Part shown: positions 1 to 14,100 of the stretch, in pieces
How the letters are laid out: each line of letters starts with the position of its first letter
How positions within the stretch are numbered: position 1 is the stretch's first letter
NCBI RefSeq assembly: GCF_001640805.2
Contig: NC_066837.1
Location: 22,415,804-22,479,803 of the forward strand
Length of the DNA stretch: 64,000 nucleotides
Direction of reading: 5' to 3'
Source of the DNA: Lates calcarifer
Taxonomy: Eukaryota > Chordata > Actinopteri > Centropomidae
Made by a program: the position numbers and the translations under genes
The notes under the pieces: generated by a model
Seen by the model: the letters and a program-made list of their open reading frames with translations, nothing else
Databases searched by the model: none
What the model was told of the DNA's origin: nothing

Positions 1-176
1 TGACATCAATTAAAGTCTGTGAGGGTTCAGTGTCTTAAGGCTCAGGGCAGACACTGGAAATGAGCTGCGCCAATCACGCTGTTAATCCTCTACTATTCTC
101 ACTGTTAGATTTTTAAAACCACTTTTGTGTCTTTTCCTCCCCAGTGCAAAAACCACTAACATCCCACACTTCTTAC

Positions 177-2895
177 CGGGGGCAGCAATGGGGACTCCAT
201 TTATACTAGTGAGTTCCTCAGGGGGGCGTACTTCGATGATGATGTCCCTGCCGCTCTCCAGGCTCAGGTCGCACGATGTGCTGGGTGCGGCCACGTAGAA
301 GGGAATCCCATGGTGCTTTGCGGCGATAGCCAGCTGGTACGTGCCCACCTTGTTGGCTGTGTCACCGTTGGCAACCACCCTGTCTGCACCCACCACCACA
401 GCTGAGGGGGGGGAGCATGACATAAAGAAAGTGTCAGGTGGAGAGAGTGGAAAGTTTGAATAAAATGAGGGGAGAAAACTTGAGGATCAAAACACACACC
501 TGTGATGTCCATTTCTCTCATGGTGAGGGCTGCCATGCTGTCTGTAATAAGCGTAGCAGGGATTCCCTCCGCTACCGCCTCATATGCCGTCAGCCTGGAT
601 CCCTGGTTGTACGGTCTTGTCTCCGTGCAGTAAACGCGCTTCAGCCTGCCCAGCGCGTGGAGGCTCCGCACCACACCTACACACGAAGAGAGCCATTATT
701 AAAGCTACAGCGCCATGAATATTTTAACAATCACCCTCTTTTGTCATTCACACCCACGGTTCCAGTCTTACCCAGTGCAGTGCCGTATCCAGCTGTGGCC
801 AGCGAGCCGGTGTTGCAGTGCGTGAGGATGGTCACAGAGTCCCTCGGGACGCCAGACAGGATGTGCTGAGCGCCATAGTTACCGATCTTCCTGTTGTCAT
901 TGACGTCACGCTCCAACATGTCTTCAATCCAGGCGATTACACTGTAGGAGGGGGGCCACAAGAGGTGGGAAATGAGAAAGGGCCCCGTCTGCCACTGTGG
1001 ACTTAATGTGTCCATCAATTCTACAGTCACAATATGGCTGCGTGTTTCTATTTGTCCTGACTTACTTTCATCTAGCAGACCGTCTCTTTCTCTCCCTCCC
1101 TCATCTCTTGATGTTTTTACCTCATGTCTCCATCTGAATCACAGTTTTCCTCATGTTATCCTCCATTCCTTGTAGCAAGTCAGTGTTTTTCAATCACCTG
1201 TCTCACAAAGTAAATGTAACATTGTCCCAGCTAGATCCTACAGTTTCTTTAGCCCAAACTATGCTCATTAATTCAGAACTGTTACCATGACCCATCCATT
1301 CAGCAGCACTGACTTTTAGCTACACAGATTCAGCCAGCACACACATCACTTACTATAAATACTGACTCTGATTCTTGGACTCATGGTATCTGCTAATACC
1401 AATTTGCAAATATAAAATCTGCATGCCTCTCTGCATGCAACTTATATGAATCATCGTTAGGGTAATATGAAGGCAGGTATGCTGTGGCACTGACTCGGCA
1501 GCCTGCCGTGACCAAATGACTGTAACTGACATCAGAGGCACTTACTCTTACAATGATACTGATGAAGAACCTGTATTTAATGTGGATCAATCACATCTGG
1601 CTGACACCTGATCTGCTTAATGAGGTCAGTATCAGAGCTGATAACAGTACATTGTATCAGATCAGTTTCTTTGTCACACTGACAGTTGATTTGCAATAAT
1701 AAGTGCGGGCTTCCCAATTTTCACTTGATAGGTGATCTGATAACATTCACGACTTTTTCAAACAGACACCTGCAGCTGGTGTTGAACAAGGAAGTGCTAT
1801 AGCAGCAGCTAATGGCATGAAACGTGCACGGAGAAAGCACAAGTTTTGATCATTTTAATTAACAGCACCAGTTTTTACTGGTAAGACCCATTTCACAGCA
1901 AGCGACTGATATGAATGAGTGTCTGTTGGCATTAAAGGTGCCCTGTGGAGTTTTCTTGTTTCTCCGATGCTAACGCAGTACCACCCATATAAAACATTTG
2001 CTAAGCTTAAAAGTTTAATGCTTGCGTTGTTTACATCTTTGTGTAACAGTTCTTCTCTGCCTTCGCTGGCCGCCACTGGTAGATCAGTGGAAGACAGCAA
2101 AACCAGTGGCAGGAATGTGTGTCCTTTGTTTACACACAAAACGCATGGACCCATTCATAAAAACATTGCTCCATTGTCTCGCTCATCTAAAACTCAGCAG
2201 GGTACCTTTAAATAAATTACCATGCCGAGGCTAAATTAGTAAATGGGACATCAGAAGAAATGTCAAGGTTTTTGGTCAGACATGATCGCTATCGTGGAGA
2301 CAGATGGAAAAGTAAGTGGCTGTTTAAAATGATGAGTTTGTGCTCAGAGAGAGAAAACACTACAGTACGCCAAAACCACCAACCAACTCACCTCTCTCTG
2401 AGCTGCTCCGAGTTCTTCTCCATGCTCTCGTTCTCAGCAAACTCCATCAGCTCGCGGGCGGCGCGGCCCATGTTGACGGCGGTGGGCCTGGCTGAGGTCA
2501 GGTGGCACAGAGACTCCCTGATGAAGGTCACGGGGTCATCGCCGCCGGCACCCGCCCGCAGCTCCACAGCCAGGCTGAGGCAGCCGACGATGGCGATGGC
2601 CGGGGCGCCACGCACCTGGAGAGGAGGGGACAGGGACGGTTATGATGATCTGCATTGTGCGTCTCCTCTTCGGTTTCTATGCCAACTTCCAACAGCTCTC
2701 TCCTGGTTTTCATGAGGATAATTGATCTATTTCCATGACAGAGTGGTGGGTGATCACAGAGCCAAAAAGTTGTCACGACAGCTTTGACTGAAATGACATA
2801 ATCTCTGTGTTGGAGTCATTTCTCTCTCTATCATTAGTCTCCATTATTAACATGACATCACCTCCCAGCTTATGGCACATTCCTTCACTCTGCCT

Positions 2896-2949
<54 letters not shown>

Positions 2950-3744
2950 TACACACAGAGGATCAAACATGTAGCTGCTGTATGTGTGTGTAACTAGAAA
3001 GACAAAGGAGTGAAAATCTGCTCAGCTCTAATAAAAGAACACCTGAAAATGTTCCCAGCTGTTTCAGAACTTGAACAACATGGCAACTATCTGAACACCT
3101 CAGTGTGTCAGGGCTCCAGCTATGGAGAGATAAATGAAGTGGAGGTGTCACTGAGTGCAGCACAAGACCAAAACGCGAACAAAAACCCTGGCAAAGGTCA
3201 TTAATAATTCATCAATAATCTCTCCCAAAGAAAGAGGAGGAGGAGGAGGGGGCATATTTCATGGGTGTGTGTGCAGATACCTAGTTTGTCGCGCTTTGCA
3301 CATGATAATGTGAAAACTATAAATAAAGGATTTAGGGGGGTAGATAATCGGGGGGGTTGTGGGTAGCTGCCGGGTGCTGCAGGTGCATCCAGAACTAAAA
3401 ATACAGGCCGACAGCGGGAGCACGGCGGCGAGCATATGGCAGCACACGCGTGCAGCGGTGGGAGCACAAAAGACCCGACAAAAAACACACACACACGCAC
3501 GACAGGAATACATGCACATACAGGAGGCATGCAAGGGCAGGCTGGGGAGTGGGTAGAAAGCCCCCCGGGTGAGAGTGGGGGGTGGAGAAAGGAGGGAAAG
3601 GAGCCCCGTTACCTTCATGGACTTGATGGCCTCGTAAGCGTCCTGCACCGAGCGGACCTCTTCGTAAGCGGTCTGGTGTGGCAGCAGCAGCTGGTTCAGG
3701 ATCTGCAGAGACCCGGCCCGGTAGCGGATCGCTTCCAGCGTCAT
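177..3744 (-). CDS. mri1: Methylthioribose-1-phosphate isomerase, 3' end missing (off left edge)
   Basis: Converts methylthioribose-1-phosphate to methylthioribulose-1-phosphate in the methionine salvage pathway (cytosol, nucleus). Coding exons on the minus strand are 3744-3613, 2615-2392, 941-772, 676-500 and 401-177. Phases agree at every junction and give about 309 residues of a family near 370, so one or more last exons lie left of base 1. Family marks seen: an N-terminal [33 protein letters not shown] with the likely catalytic Cys161; [16 protein letters not shown]; and VVVGADRV with the likely catalytic Asp241. The start at 3744 begins the family's usual N-terminus. The introns hold a (CA)n tract but no other gene I can see. 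The match to the human protein runs along the whole visible length, so identity is very secure. Confidence 0.95.
2897..2945. repeat. (CA)n microsatellite in mri1 intron 1
   Basis: About 24 uninterrupted CA units, followed by a short degenerate CATACATACACA tail. Confidence 0.95.
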
Positions 3745-3883
3745 GACCGAAAAACGAGGCGGGATAGTAGGGGAAGGAAATAACACGGATGGACCGGTTG
3801 CGGGCGGGTGCGCGCACACGCACTCACTCACACACACACACGCGCTCTCTCTCTCCCTTAGACACACACTTTCACACACTCCT

Positions 3884-3916
<33 letters not shown>

Positions 3917-4200
3917 TTCTCTTTGAACGGATACACGTTGAAGTGACCGCGGCCTGGCTGTCGACAGTCCCGGGAACCGTCGCGAGGAGAAGAAGGAAAG
4001 TGTAGCAGGGGGAGGAGGAGAGAGGGAGGAGGAGGAGCGGGTGGACAATAAAAAGAGGAGAAGGTCTGCTGTGCTGTATGGGAGGATAGAGAGGGAAGAG
4101 GAGTGAGAGAAGGGCTGGAAACCTTCACACACTGACAGACAAGCAGGAAAGCAGACACGGAACCACGTGTTCAGCCGAGCAGGAAGCCCTCGCCTCGGTG
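3745..4200 (-). promoter_or_regulatory. mri1 5' flank with GA/CT-rich tract
   Basis: This is the sequence just upstream of the mri1 start codon. It has CpG-containing stretches around 3,790-3,840 and 3,950-3,990 and a long CT/GA-rich low-complexity run at about 3,846-3,925. I see no TATA box. It probably holds the 5' UTR and a TATA-less promoter; no start site can be fixed from sequence alone. Confidence 0.5.
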
Positions 4201-5346
4201 TCCACGCCCACCAAAGTCTCGCGGGTTGTCCAATTTTATCAAGGCTCCCCTCTCCTGTGTCTGCGCACCATCCCCCCTCTCATCTTTACCCCCTTTTGTC
4301 AGGGGAAATTTCACATTCAGATACGTTATTAGCATAACACCAAAGCCTCAAGCTTCTCCCCACCAACAGCAAGCACTGTCTACAAGAACGCGTCTATTTT
4401 TGTCTTAGGTTTTATTGTTTAACCCTTGTCTTTAGTTGACACTGGCTTTACTTCCTATCCACGGCTATGTCTGTAAATAAATATTAGTGGAAAAGACAAC
4501 CAATACTTTCCCTTCAAATATGTTTTTTTTTTCTTTAAAAAATCCAATATGTTTAACAGTAGTGAAGTGGGAAGCCTTCCCTTCTGACACAAACTGAGCT
4601 TGCACATTTGTTGAAGGTGCCAAAATACATCAAGTGCACCAAATAATTACATGTTTCATGTTTTATATTTACTGTGCATGACCAAATATGTTTCTTTTGT
4701 TAGGAATATACCGTGTACACACTTATTTGTGAATGGGGGAGGAGTAGTGCCACATTAAAAAAAAAAGTACCGTCAGCACCAACTAGATATAGAACATACG
4801 AGTATCCATTGTATACACCATACCATATTTTGCAGCTGAGGCTCAGACCCTGAACAGAAGTAATATTACATTTCTGAAGGAGATTTCTGCTAATATGTAG
4901 TCTATTCAAAATCAATAAATCATAAAATTCACAAAAGTAATGAAGTATAAAGCTGTGTCTTTTCTGTGGTGACCCATGATATTGAACAAACAAACTCAGA
5001 GCTGTTACCATTTTATTCATGTTAACACTGACCTCATACATAAGATACCAAAAGCCTAAACAATCAGGCTTTAATACATTCCCACTTTGAGCTTCACAAA
5101 TCATGACTTACACTTAAAAATAGAGACAGAGCATATTATGCTGCATATTTACTGTATATAAATATTACATTTATATTGATTGCCCTTACATGACTTAACT
5201 GATTTAAAAAAAAAGTCATAGTATCCTCCCCAAGCCCAGATGAACACATATACTGCAGCTGATCAAGACAGAAATATTAATGATAAACAATCCACCAAAA
5301 TTTCTCTTTCCTTAAATGCAGTGTAGTCAGATTACAGAGTATGATT

Positions 5347-5383
<37 letters not shown>

Positions 5384-8175
5384 CAAAAAAAGGAAAGAAA
5401 CCGATTGAGGAGTGTGTGTGGGGTGTGTTGTATATGCGGGAAAAGGATTGAGTCACCAGCAGGACAAACTTTAACAATATGTCCCTCTGCCAGGGTCCTG
5501 ACCATCCAACTACCACACTGAATGCTGATGAGCTCGTTGTCACGACAACAGAACAGCCTCAGAGGCCACGAGGTTAGTGGAGGAGCATGCGTGTGTGTGT
5601 GGGTGTGTGTGTGTTAGGGGTAAAATTGGGTTAAAGCTATTTGACTGATAGGAATGGGTGCTGTGCAGTTGCAGTTTTTGTGTGGTCTTTTAATGCTGTT
5701 AAAATATGTGACTGCTACAACTCCGCAAGTTATATCAGAGCTATGTGGTCTCAGTCAGTCCTTACTTGACTTAGTAAATCAACCACATTTTTTACACCAT
5801 ACAGAATATTATAATACAGAACCTTCCCTAGTTCAAGCTTCTAAACTGTGAGTATATACCGCTTTTCATTGTCTTATGTGAGGTCTTAAATGAACTAAAT
5901 ATATCTGAGTTTTGGACCGGTAGATGGACATAACAAGCAATTTGAAGCCGTTGCTTTGGCTTTCAGGAAATTGTAAAAGATGGAGTTTTTTTAAAAACAG
6001 CTGCCCAGGCAGCCATTAGTTTCATTTCCATACAGAATGAAAAATAATTTTGCTTGAATTTATCCATTCAGTCTACACAACTCAATGAGCTAAATGTTTG
6101 GCTCAAAGTCAAGCAGTCTCATGAGTCTGCTAAATGATTTTCATAACACATGGAAATCAATGGAAACCAACAGCTGCCTGGAGGAGTGGGAAAGCTACAT
6201 CCAAAACTCTGAAACTGTGTTGCATGCACTGACAATTTCTGCCAAACTGTTCTGTGTACATGGCTTGAAGTTAAGATGCTAAAAACTAGAGAAACACAGG
6301 TTATGGTCTTTTAAATGCCTAAAGGTTGTAATGTCAGAGCTTTATCAGTCCTGTCCATCTAAAAAATATCAGCTGATCAAAAGCACCATAACGTACCATT
6401 TACAAAGAATCAGACGATATCTTCTCCTGATTAAAAAAAAAAAGAGGGGGAAGGGAGAGCTACATAAAACTCGCACAGTGTATGGAGAGCCACATCAGGT
6501 CAGCTTTAACCAGGATTATTTGCTAATGGAGTGAGACTGTGGGTGGATTAGAGCAAACACATGATTCTCCACGTGACCAAAAAACTATTAGTGCGGTTAA
6601 CAGACATCATCAACATAGAAGAGTCAAAATAAACATACAGTAAGGCTCATTCAAAGTATTCTGCTACATCCAGGCTGCATGCAATCAACGTGGATCAGCA
6701 GAATCTGCTGTCAGGTTAGCAGGTTGTCAAACACATAGAGGAAACTTTTGTCCAGAGCACTATACATGGCAGCAATGTGACACATTTGTAAAATTACTGT
6801 TTTTGCACATCTAGTGTTGTTGTTGTTGTAAACAATTAATTCCAGGGTGTCTGCCTTTGTCAGTTGAAATCTACATCTTATAAAGTTTTACCAGATCCCC
6901 TCAACTTTAGTCACAAAAAAAGGTGTAGAGAGGAATGACAAGGATGCCTATGACAGGGATGTCTGTGGGGGAACAGAAATAGAAATGAGCAATTACCCAG
7001 CCTTACTGACAGATATTGGGTTGTCGTCCTGTGGGCAGACTATTCAGCATCCACTGTGCTGCCACTGGAGAGCTCAGTGGGACAGAATCTGTTTTTGTAA
7101 ACTGGGCACACTGAAATCTGTGGAAAACAGCACAACACTGACGCAGCAGCTGCTAATTATTTTCTAATTGACAGCACAATGGACTTAATATTGTATTAGA
7201 GTTTAAAGAAAATCCACGTGGAGCGAAATATTATTCAAGGCTGAATAATCTCTGAATATATGCAATGGAATTAGTGTGAAGAAAGTGAAGATGAAGAAGA
7301 CAACAAAGAAGAAACAGCTGATGAAGAAGACGAGGCAATCCTTTAGCAGGGCTAAGCTTCTACCACATTTATGGCATGCTGTTAACACCCCCTCTCCCCA
7401 ACCCCAAAGGCGACTCTACGTCTGATCTAGTCGTCTCCTTGGTGACACAAACACTAATCCCTCATTATGGGATGTAGGCTGTAGCCCCGTTTTTTTATTC
7501 CCATATCACACCACTCCAAACGGAGCAGATTACTGTAATCTGGGAACACTGGAGCAGACAGATTAGATTAAGCTCATTACACACATAAAATATGGGAAAA
7601 GGGGTTAAAAACACCTCAGTCCATCGGTTAAACACACTTCAGAGCAGGCACACACACGCACATACACATTTTTTGGTCATCAACGGACGCCAAAAGACTC
7701 TCTGAGCTGGTATCAAATGTAAAATGTTAAGTCTTCTTACAGATCTCTTCACCAACAATTCTCAAAGGAAAGATGGAAATATAAAAAAATAATTAACAGA
7801 GTACAGGTAAAGTCTGTAAAGCTCTACTTCAGAAGCAGTTTTCTGGAGTGTCTTTCTTGTTTAAGTGCAAATAGGTCTACCTCTCCCTTAACTCTTAAAC
7901 ACATTTTAATGCTTGCTCTAATTTGTGTCCCTTTGTAGTTCCAGATTTATTCTCAGCTGTTGTGGCAGGCAGCTAACCACGAGTGACACATGTTATATGA
8001 TCAACTGATAGAATTAGCAGGTTGGTTCATGCAGCTGTCACAGACATGAGCAGCACAGCATCATGCTAAACGTACTTAAAGTACCAACTGTAGTGTTTGT
8101 ATAGGAGTGTGTATGAGACAGAGAGAGGTGAAATAACAGTACTCCAGCCAAGTCTCCGCTCCCTCTTTTCTCCTC
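4201..8175. other. Intergenic region between mri1 and cc2d1a
   Basis: No coding exon was found on either strand. It contains a (GA)n tract at 5349-5380 and A/T-rich sequence. Minus-strand AATAAA motifs at 7951-7946 and 7499-7494 could serve as polyadenylation signals for cc2d1a; the first lies about 225 bases past its stop codon. Confidence 0.6.
5349..5380. repeat. (GA)n microsatellite
   Basis: An uninterrupted run of GA dinucleotides in intergenic DNA. Confidence 0.95.
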
Positions 8176-11100
8176 TTATCCAGTGCGTTTCCGTTTCAGT
8201 GATTCCAGCTGAAACAGAGAGGAAAAGGCGTACATACATTGTATATGTGCATAAATGAAGATAAAACATTCTTTATACTGGCAGTACACAGCAGCCCTTA
8301 CCTCATTCTCCACTATCTTCAACCTGCCCAGTGCATCCTTGGCAGCATCCTGTAAAACAGAATGATAACTTTACATAGGAAACACACACACACAAGTGAG
8401 CAGCAACAGTGACATTCAAGTATCAGTCAACCCTGACCCTGCACTCACTCTGTTGCCTTGGCTGGAGTATTTCTTCACGGAGTCAGAGAGTCCTTGGACG
8501 AAGCGCTGCAGCACATTTTCATATTCTACACATGTGGTGAAAGGATGTAAGGGTTACATGCTTCAGAAGTTGAGAAGTATACTTGTATGTATATATGTGT
8601 TTGAGTGAGTGTGTGTGTTACCTGTCAGCAGAGCAGGAGAGGCACGCTCCAGCTGTGCTTTCTGCCACTGCAGTCTGTGTGTGACCTCTTTGTGTTGATG
8701 GATGAGGTCAGACGGAGGATCCCGACGATTCTTTCGGTATTCTGCAATCTGATAGACAGGCACAGTGACTGAGGAGACCATCACGCCTTCAGGCCATAAT
8801 GAGAATTAGAGCAGGGGATGTTGCGGATTGGCTTAGACCACGCAAACACACACAGATAAACACACAAAAATACCTTTCTCTCCAGCCGCTCCCTGTCATA
8901 GTTGAGGAGGCTGAAGCTGTGGAGTTTGTACTGTGGAGGAGAGTTGTTGGGATGACTGCTCCTGCTGCTCGCTTCATGTCTGGGTTTAGACCGAGGAGAT
9001 GGAGCCTGATTCAAACAAACACACACACACTGAGATTTCACTGAACTGACACGTTCAATATATTTTTGTGCCAAAGGCGTTAGCCCTTATTACTTCTGCA
9101 TTTATGGGCCTTGCAGATGGAGCTGCAGGATGACATCATATTACTCAGAGGGCAGCAGCTCATGTCCTCACTAAAGGCTAAGAAGCTTGATACAAACTAT
9201 TTTGTACAATGTGTCGTCCAAGCAGGTCTAAAGGAACACACTTGAATGCGGGGTGAAAAGCCTGCTGTCAGACATGAGGTTTCTATTCAAATGTAGCAAA
9301 TATCAAATATCTGGAAAATCAGCAGAAAAAATGCTAATTGATGTGTTTCAAATCCACTACTATCTGTGGTGTTAATTCTTCAGTCAGGTGACAGTAAACA
9401 GCGGCAGAGGAGGAAAGCACAACAAGACTATGTTATTAAAAAAGCACAAGACAAACCTCAAAAGGTAGAAAAGAATGTAGAAAAAAATGATGGAAATACA
9501 ACATTTCTGTTTGTTTTAATGGTTACAGTCTCTCCCCTCATCACTCCACACAGATCTGTCAGCTGCTATTCATTACCTCCACAGTGGAAGTTTGAGTGAC
9601 AAATAAGTAACATACCTCATGTATGTCATGATTTATTTGTTAAGTCTGTTTCCAATGTGCTTTGAGGCATTCTCTTTTTATTGATGCACCAACATCCTCC
9701 ACCTCAGACAAGCGTTTCAGATGTTTGGGTTTTTTCTTAGTTCTAACATTTATACTCTGTACAATGTACAGTAGATGGATACACACTTCTAAAGAGGGGA
9801 CAGGGAGCAATAATCATTCAGTTGGGGATTAAGTTTCACACTTTGAAACCATCTCTCCTTGAAGGCATGCATGGTACTGCACTTAGTTGGCAGAAAAATT
9901 GCAGGACGCTGCAATTTCCAAAGTGAATGACCAGGCCAGCTGGAGCCTTTGTGAGAAGTTTGCACATTCTTCTTTGCCCGCATGAGGAATCCCGCTCAGA
10001 CAAAAATACAGGAATTTGCTCTGCTTTGGTTTCCTCTCAATGTCACAGACATGCATGTATGGTACACAGAAAACTCTACTCACTCGTTCCTTTTGTCTCT
10101 CTGGCGGAGAAAGGGAGGAGACTGGATTGAGCACCAGCCACTTCTCTGTCACTGGCTGGAGATCAACTCCTGATAAAGGCTCTCTGATCTTCACCCTCAC
10201 CTCCAACTTGCCACCTGTGGCTTTACGTCCATCCATCACCTATGAAACACATATACACTGTCAGAAAGATGGTGTGTGTACATGTTTGTATGCATTTATG
10301 TTTTCATGTTATTAACACTTACCTCTATGATCTCTCTGAAGTCACAGTGGTTTTCTAGAGCCTCTAGCTTCAGTTGAGCTGTGCCCAATACCTTGTCTGT
10401 CTTAAACAAGCCTCTGTAAAATCCCAGAGGAGAATATTACTGATGAAATTACAACAGACTTGACATTTACAGCATAAAATATACAGATAAACAGGGAAGC
10501 TTCTGCTCATATTGTTGCAGAGCAGTTGTGGTTTTTACCCTTTGTGGATGATTTCAAACTTGATGCCTTTGGATTGGACGACTCGTTTAAAGCCTCGATG
10601 GTTACGGTTGATGTTGAGTTTGAACTGCTCTTTAAACTCTGGACTGTTAGTGTTCTTTACTGTGCTGGTTTTGTCCCTCTGAGCCTCCTCCTACACACAC
10701 ACACACACACACACACATACCACTGACTTTATTAAAACACAACTAGATATAAACAGAATGAAATAGCCATAAACTCTCACTGACTGTAAAAGATTCTTAC
10801 CGCGCTGGGAAAAGGAAACTCAAATTTCACACTTGCATCCTAGATCGTTAGGTGAGACACCTGGAGGCAGAGAGGTAGGTGTGAGCGCACATACATTTGA
10901 CACATTACTGCCTGGTTATTTCAGAAACGTGCCTACCTGAGGGAGCTGGTAGGTTGATGCCTCTGATTATGTACAGTATCAGGTCATTAAGTGTCAGGTT
11001 GGAGTAGACCCTACAGAACAAACACAGGAGTCAGACGGCATCATGAGTGACAGACAGGGACCAGCCAGCATCACTGAGAGACAAACAACTCTGACTGTTG

Positions 11101-14100
11101 AATGAGTCATGGCCAGAGTCACCTAGCTGTTAGCTTGGCATGATACTGGAGCTGAGCCAGAGTGAGTCACAGTGAGTCACTCTGACTCATTCACTGCTCT
11201 AGTCGGGGAAAGTAATCCTTTTGTTGTCTAAAATAAATTTGTTTTCAAAATTAAACAATTGAATCAAGTGTTGAGAATGAAATATAACGACAAGCTTCAT
11301 GGTGTCCAATAAAACATGAAAATGAGAAGTTTACATCTAAAACAATAAAATAGACATATCACTGATCCGTTTGATAAACTGATTGATAATCATTTTCTAT
11401 TGGGACATTGACATAATAAAATCTGAAAAAAGTTCCATAAACTGATCCTTTAGTTGTTACAAACAAAAGACTCTCTGACTGAATAAAGTGTCATCTGGGA
11501 TGCAATCAACAAGCGCTGGTTATTACTCTAGAGCCTGACTTATTAAAGAAATTTGAGGCAAAAATCTCAATATTTGTGAATTTTAAGAAATCTAATAAAG
11601 ATGTAATAGCCGATATTCTTATTTTTACATGAGCACATAACAATGGGAAACAATTCTGACATTATACTATATACTGTACATGAGATAAGCTAATATCGGC
11701 AGACAGATCAGCCCCACTGATTTATCAGTCATGTTCTGCATTACATGCCAGTAACACAGTGACCACAGCCACTGACCACACATAATAATAGTAAGTGAAA
11801 TAAGAATTTGGCTATTTATTAGGCATTTATTAATAACAAAATGAGGCATTTCTAATTATTCTAGTAGCTGTATGAGGCTGTACTTAGGTGCAGCTGTGCT
11901 TTGAGTTAAATGCTATTGGACAAACTAACATTTTGACATGATACTGGCTTTACCAAATGTCATGTTATTATTATAAGTTATGAATTAAAACACATCTAAT
12001 GACTTTGTTGCTGACTTGACAGAGTTGAAGGTCCTCTCTTCTGTGTGGCACTTGGGGACTGGGTGGCCTTTGGCGTGGGCATTCTTTAGTATCTCTATGT
12101 TCTTCATACACTCCTCAACTAGCTTCTCAAACCTGGGGAGAGACAGAGAAGGTCCTTACTCACAAATGCTCATATATGTCTCAATCTGAAGTCTTATAGA
12201 TTGTTTTATATCTGAAATATCACAGACAGTAGTCATAAAACACAGACCTGTTTAAAAAAATTGGATAACACAAGACATTTCTAAAAAGTATCATCTGTGA
12301 AAATAAAATGTGTTGTTTCTATGTAATTTTCAAAGCATCTATAAAAGAGGGATGCAGTACAGATCCTCCAGAGATGCCAATAAGTGTAATATATGATGTG
12401 TGACAGTTAAATATATGTGCAAATATGTGAAAAAAGCAAAATATGCAGTGACATGAGAAAAACAGTCTGCATACTGCTGAACTGCTGATCTTATGCAATA
12501 TGTTAATCTGATAAATCATTTTTTAACAGTTTTTAATGTTATAAAATTAATTTCTCATTTCATTGCATTTGTTATTTCATGTGTCATTCTGTAGATTTAG
12601 TTTTTTGCAAGCTGTCTGTGATCTTTTCATGATGAGAAAACGCCTGCATTTATCTCAATTTCTAGCAGCAGAAAAGAGCAGATGTTAAATTCCGTCATGG
12701 CTGCAGGTAACGTGCCTAATATAATTGACAATATATACAAACATACAAATGAGAAATGCCCCTTACTTCAGAGCCTCAGCCACATTGCCCATTTGTATGA
12801 ACTGCTGAGAGTAGGTCAGACATTTCTGTAGATTGAAATACAGAAGAAAAGAGGGTGTGTGTGAGAAAACAGACAATAGCCAAAGACAATAGGATACAGA
12901 TTAGTTGTGACTTGAAACTTGTCTATTTAAAAAGCTGCACAACTAGAAAAGTGACAAGCAAGATTCACGGCCGAGATTTTAATTGTTGTATTATATCATC
13001 ATGAACACCAAGGATTTAGGAAGTGTACTTGTGTATGAAATGTGTATTTCCTGAACCTCGTGCTGCTTTCTTAAAAGATCCATGAGGCCATGGTACTGTT
13101 CACTGGAGCGAGGGGAGAGAGGGGATGTACGGGAGCGAGACAGTGAGTAGTCCTCCTCACTCACTGGGGCACTGGGAATCTATCCAGGAGGGAGACAATT
13201 ACAAATACAGTATGATGAGAAACAAAACATCTTTTCTTTTTTCTTTTTTTTTAAAAACACAAACAACTAAAATTTGAAAAACTAAAAATACAGGTCACAA
13301 TCTCCCCCTCTGTTCCTGAGTTATGGCGTTGAATAATGACAGAGAAGTGTTTTTGCAGAATTATAATGATGCAGTGAAGATGACCTTCAACCTTTTGAAT
13401 ATACAATATCATCGCTTCATCATTTTATTCTGTTAGACACAAATTCAGCCTATGAATTCTTGAGGTATGGCTAAAAATGTGTTTTGTGAGATCAGAATGG
13501 CCTTGACCTTTGACCTTTGACCACCAAATTCTAATCACTTCTAATCACCAAAATTTGAAGAAATTCCTTCCAGGCATTCCTGATGTACTGCTAAAGCTAA
13601 ACATATCTCCAACTTGCTGTTCTACCAAAGGACATATTATAACTACTAAAAAATTTCAATTATGATTATGATTTTTACCCCCCATAGTTTTGAGAACTCC
13701 AGGTCCAGTTCGCATCAAAATCCAATCAACTGGTCCTGTTTCCTGTCTTCCTATCTGTCCGCTAGAAACTATGAATATCTGTTTCTTAACTTGTGTCATA
13801 TGCTACTAACTGACAAGAGAACAAACAAACAGAGGCACCAGCATAATATTCTTGGTAATTACACTGTGGACCTGAGTCAGGGAGAAATACATGGATTTTA
13901 TGAAGCAAAAATGTCAGGCAAAATGAAATAAATTCATATGGGATAAGTGGACAACTATATTAAATATGTATAGTGGAAGGATGCTGAAAATATGCAGATA
14001 TACACACACAGGCATGGACACAAATACACAGAAGGTGAGACCACAATGCACACAAAGGTGTTTTGATTTCACCCTGTATTTCCTTCCTTTTGTCTTCTAA

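Noticed and set aside
3259..4158. Long minus-strand open frame of about 299 codons over mri1 exon 1
   Set aside because: Mostly translated CT/GA-rich 5' flank and intron. Only the short internal stretch matching the mri1 N-terminus is real.
5654..6534. Short plus-strand frames in the mri1-cc2d1a interval
   Set aside because: No splice-linked partners, no family resemblance, and A/T-rich composition typical of non-coding DNA.
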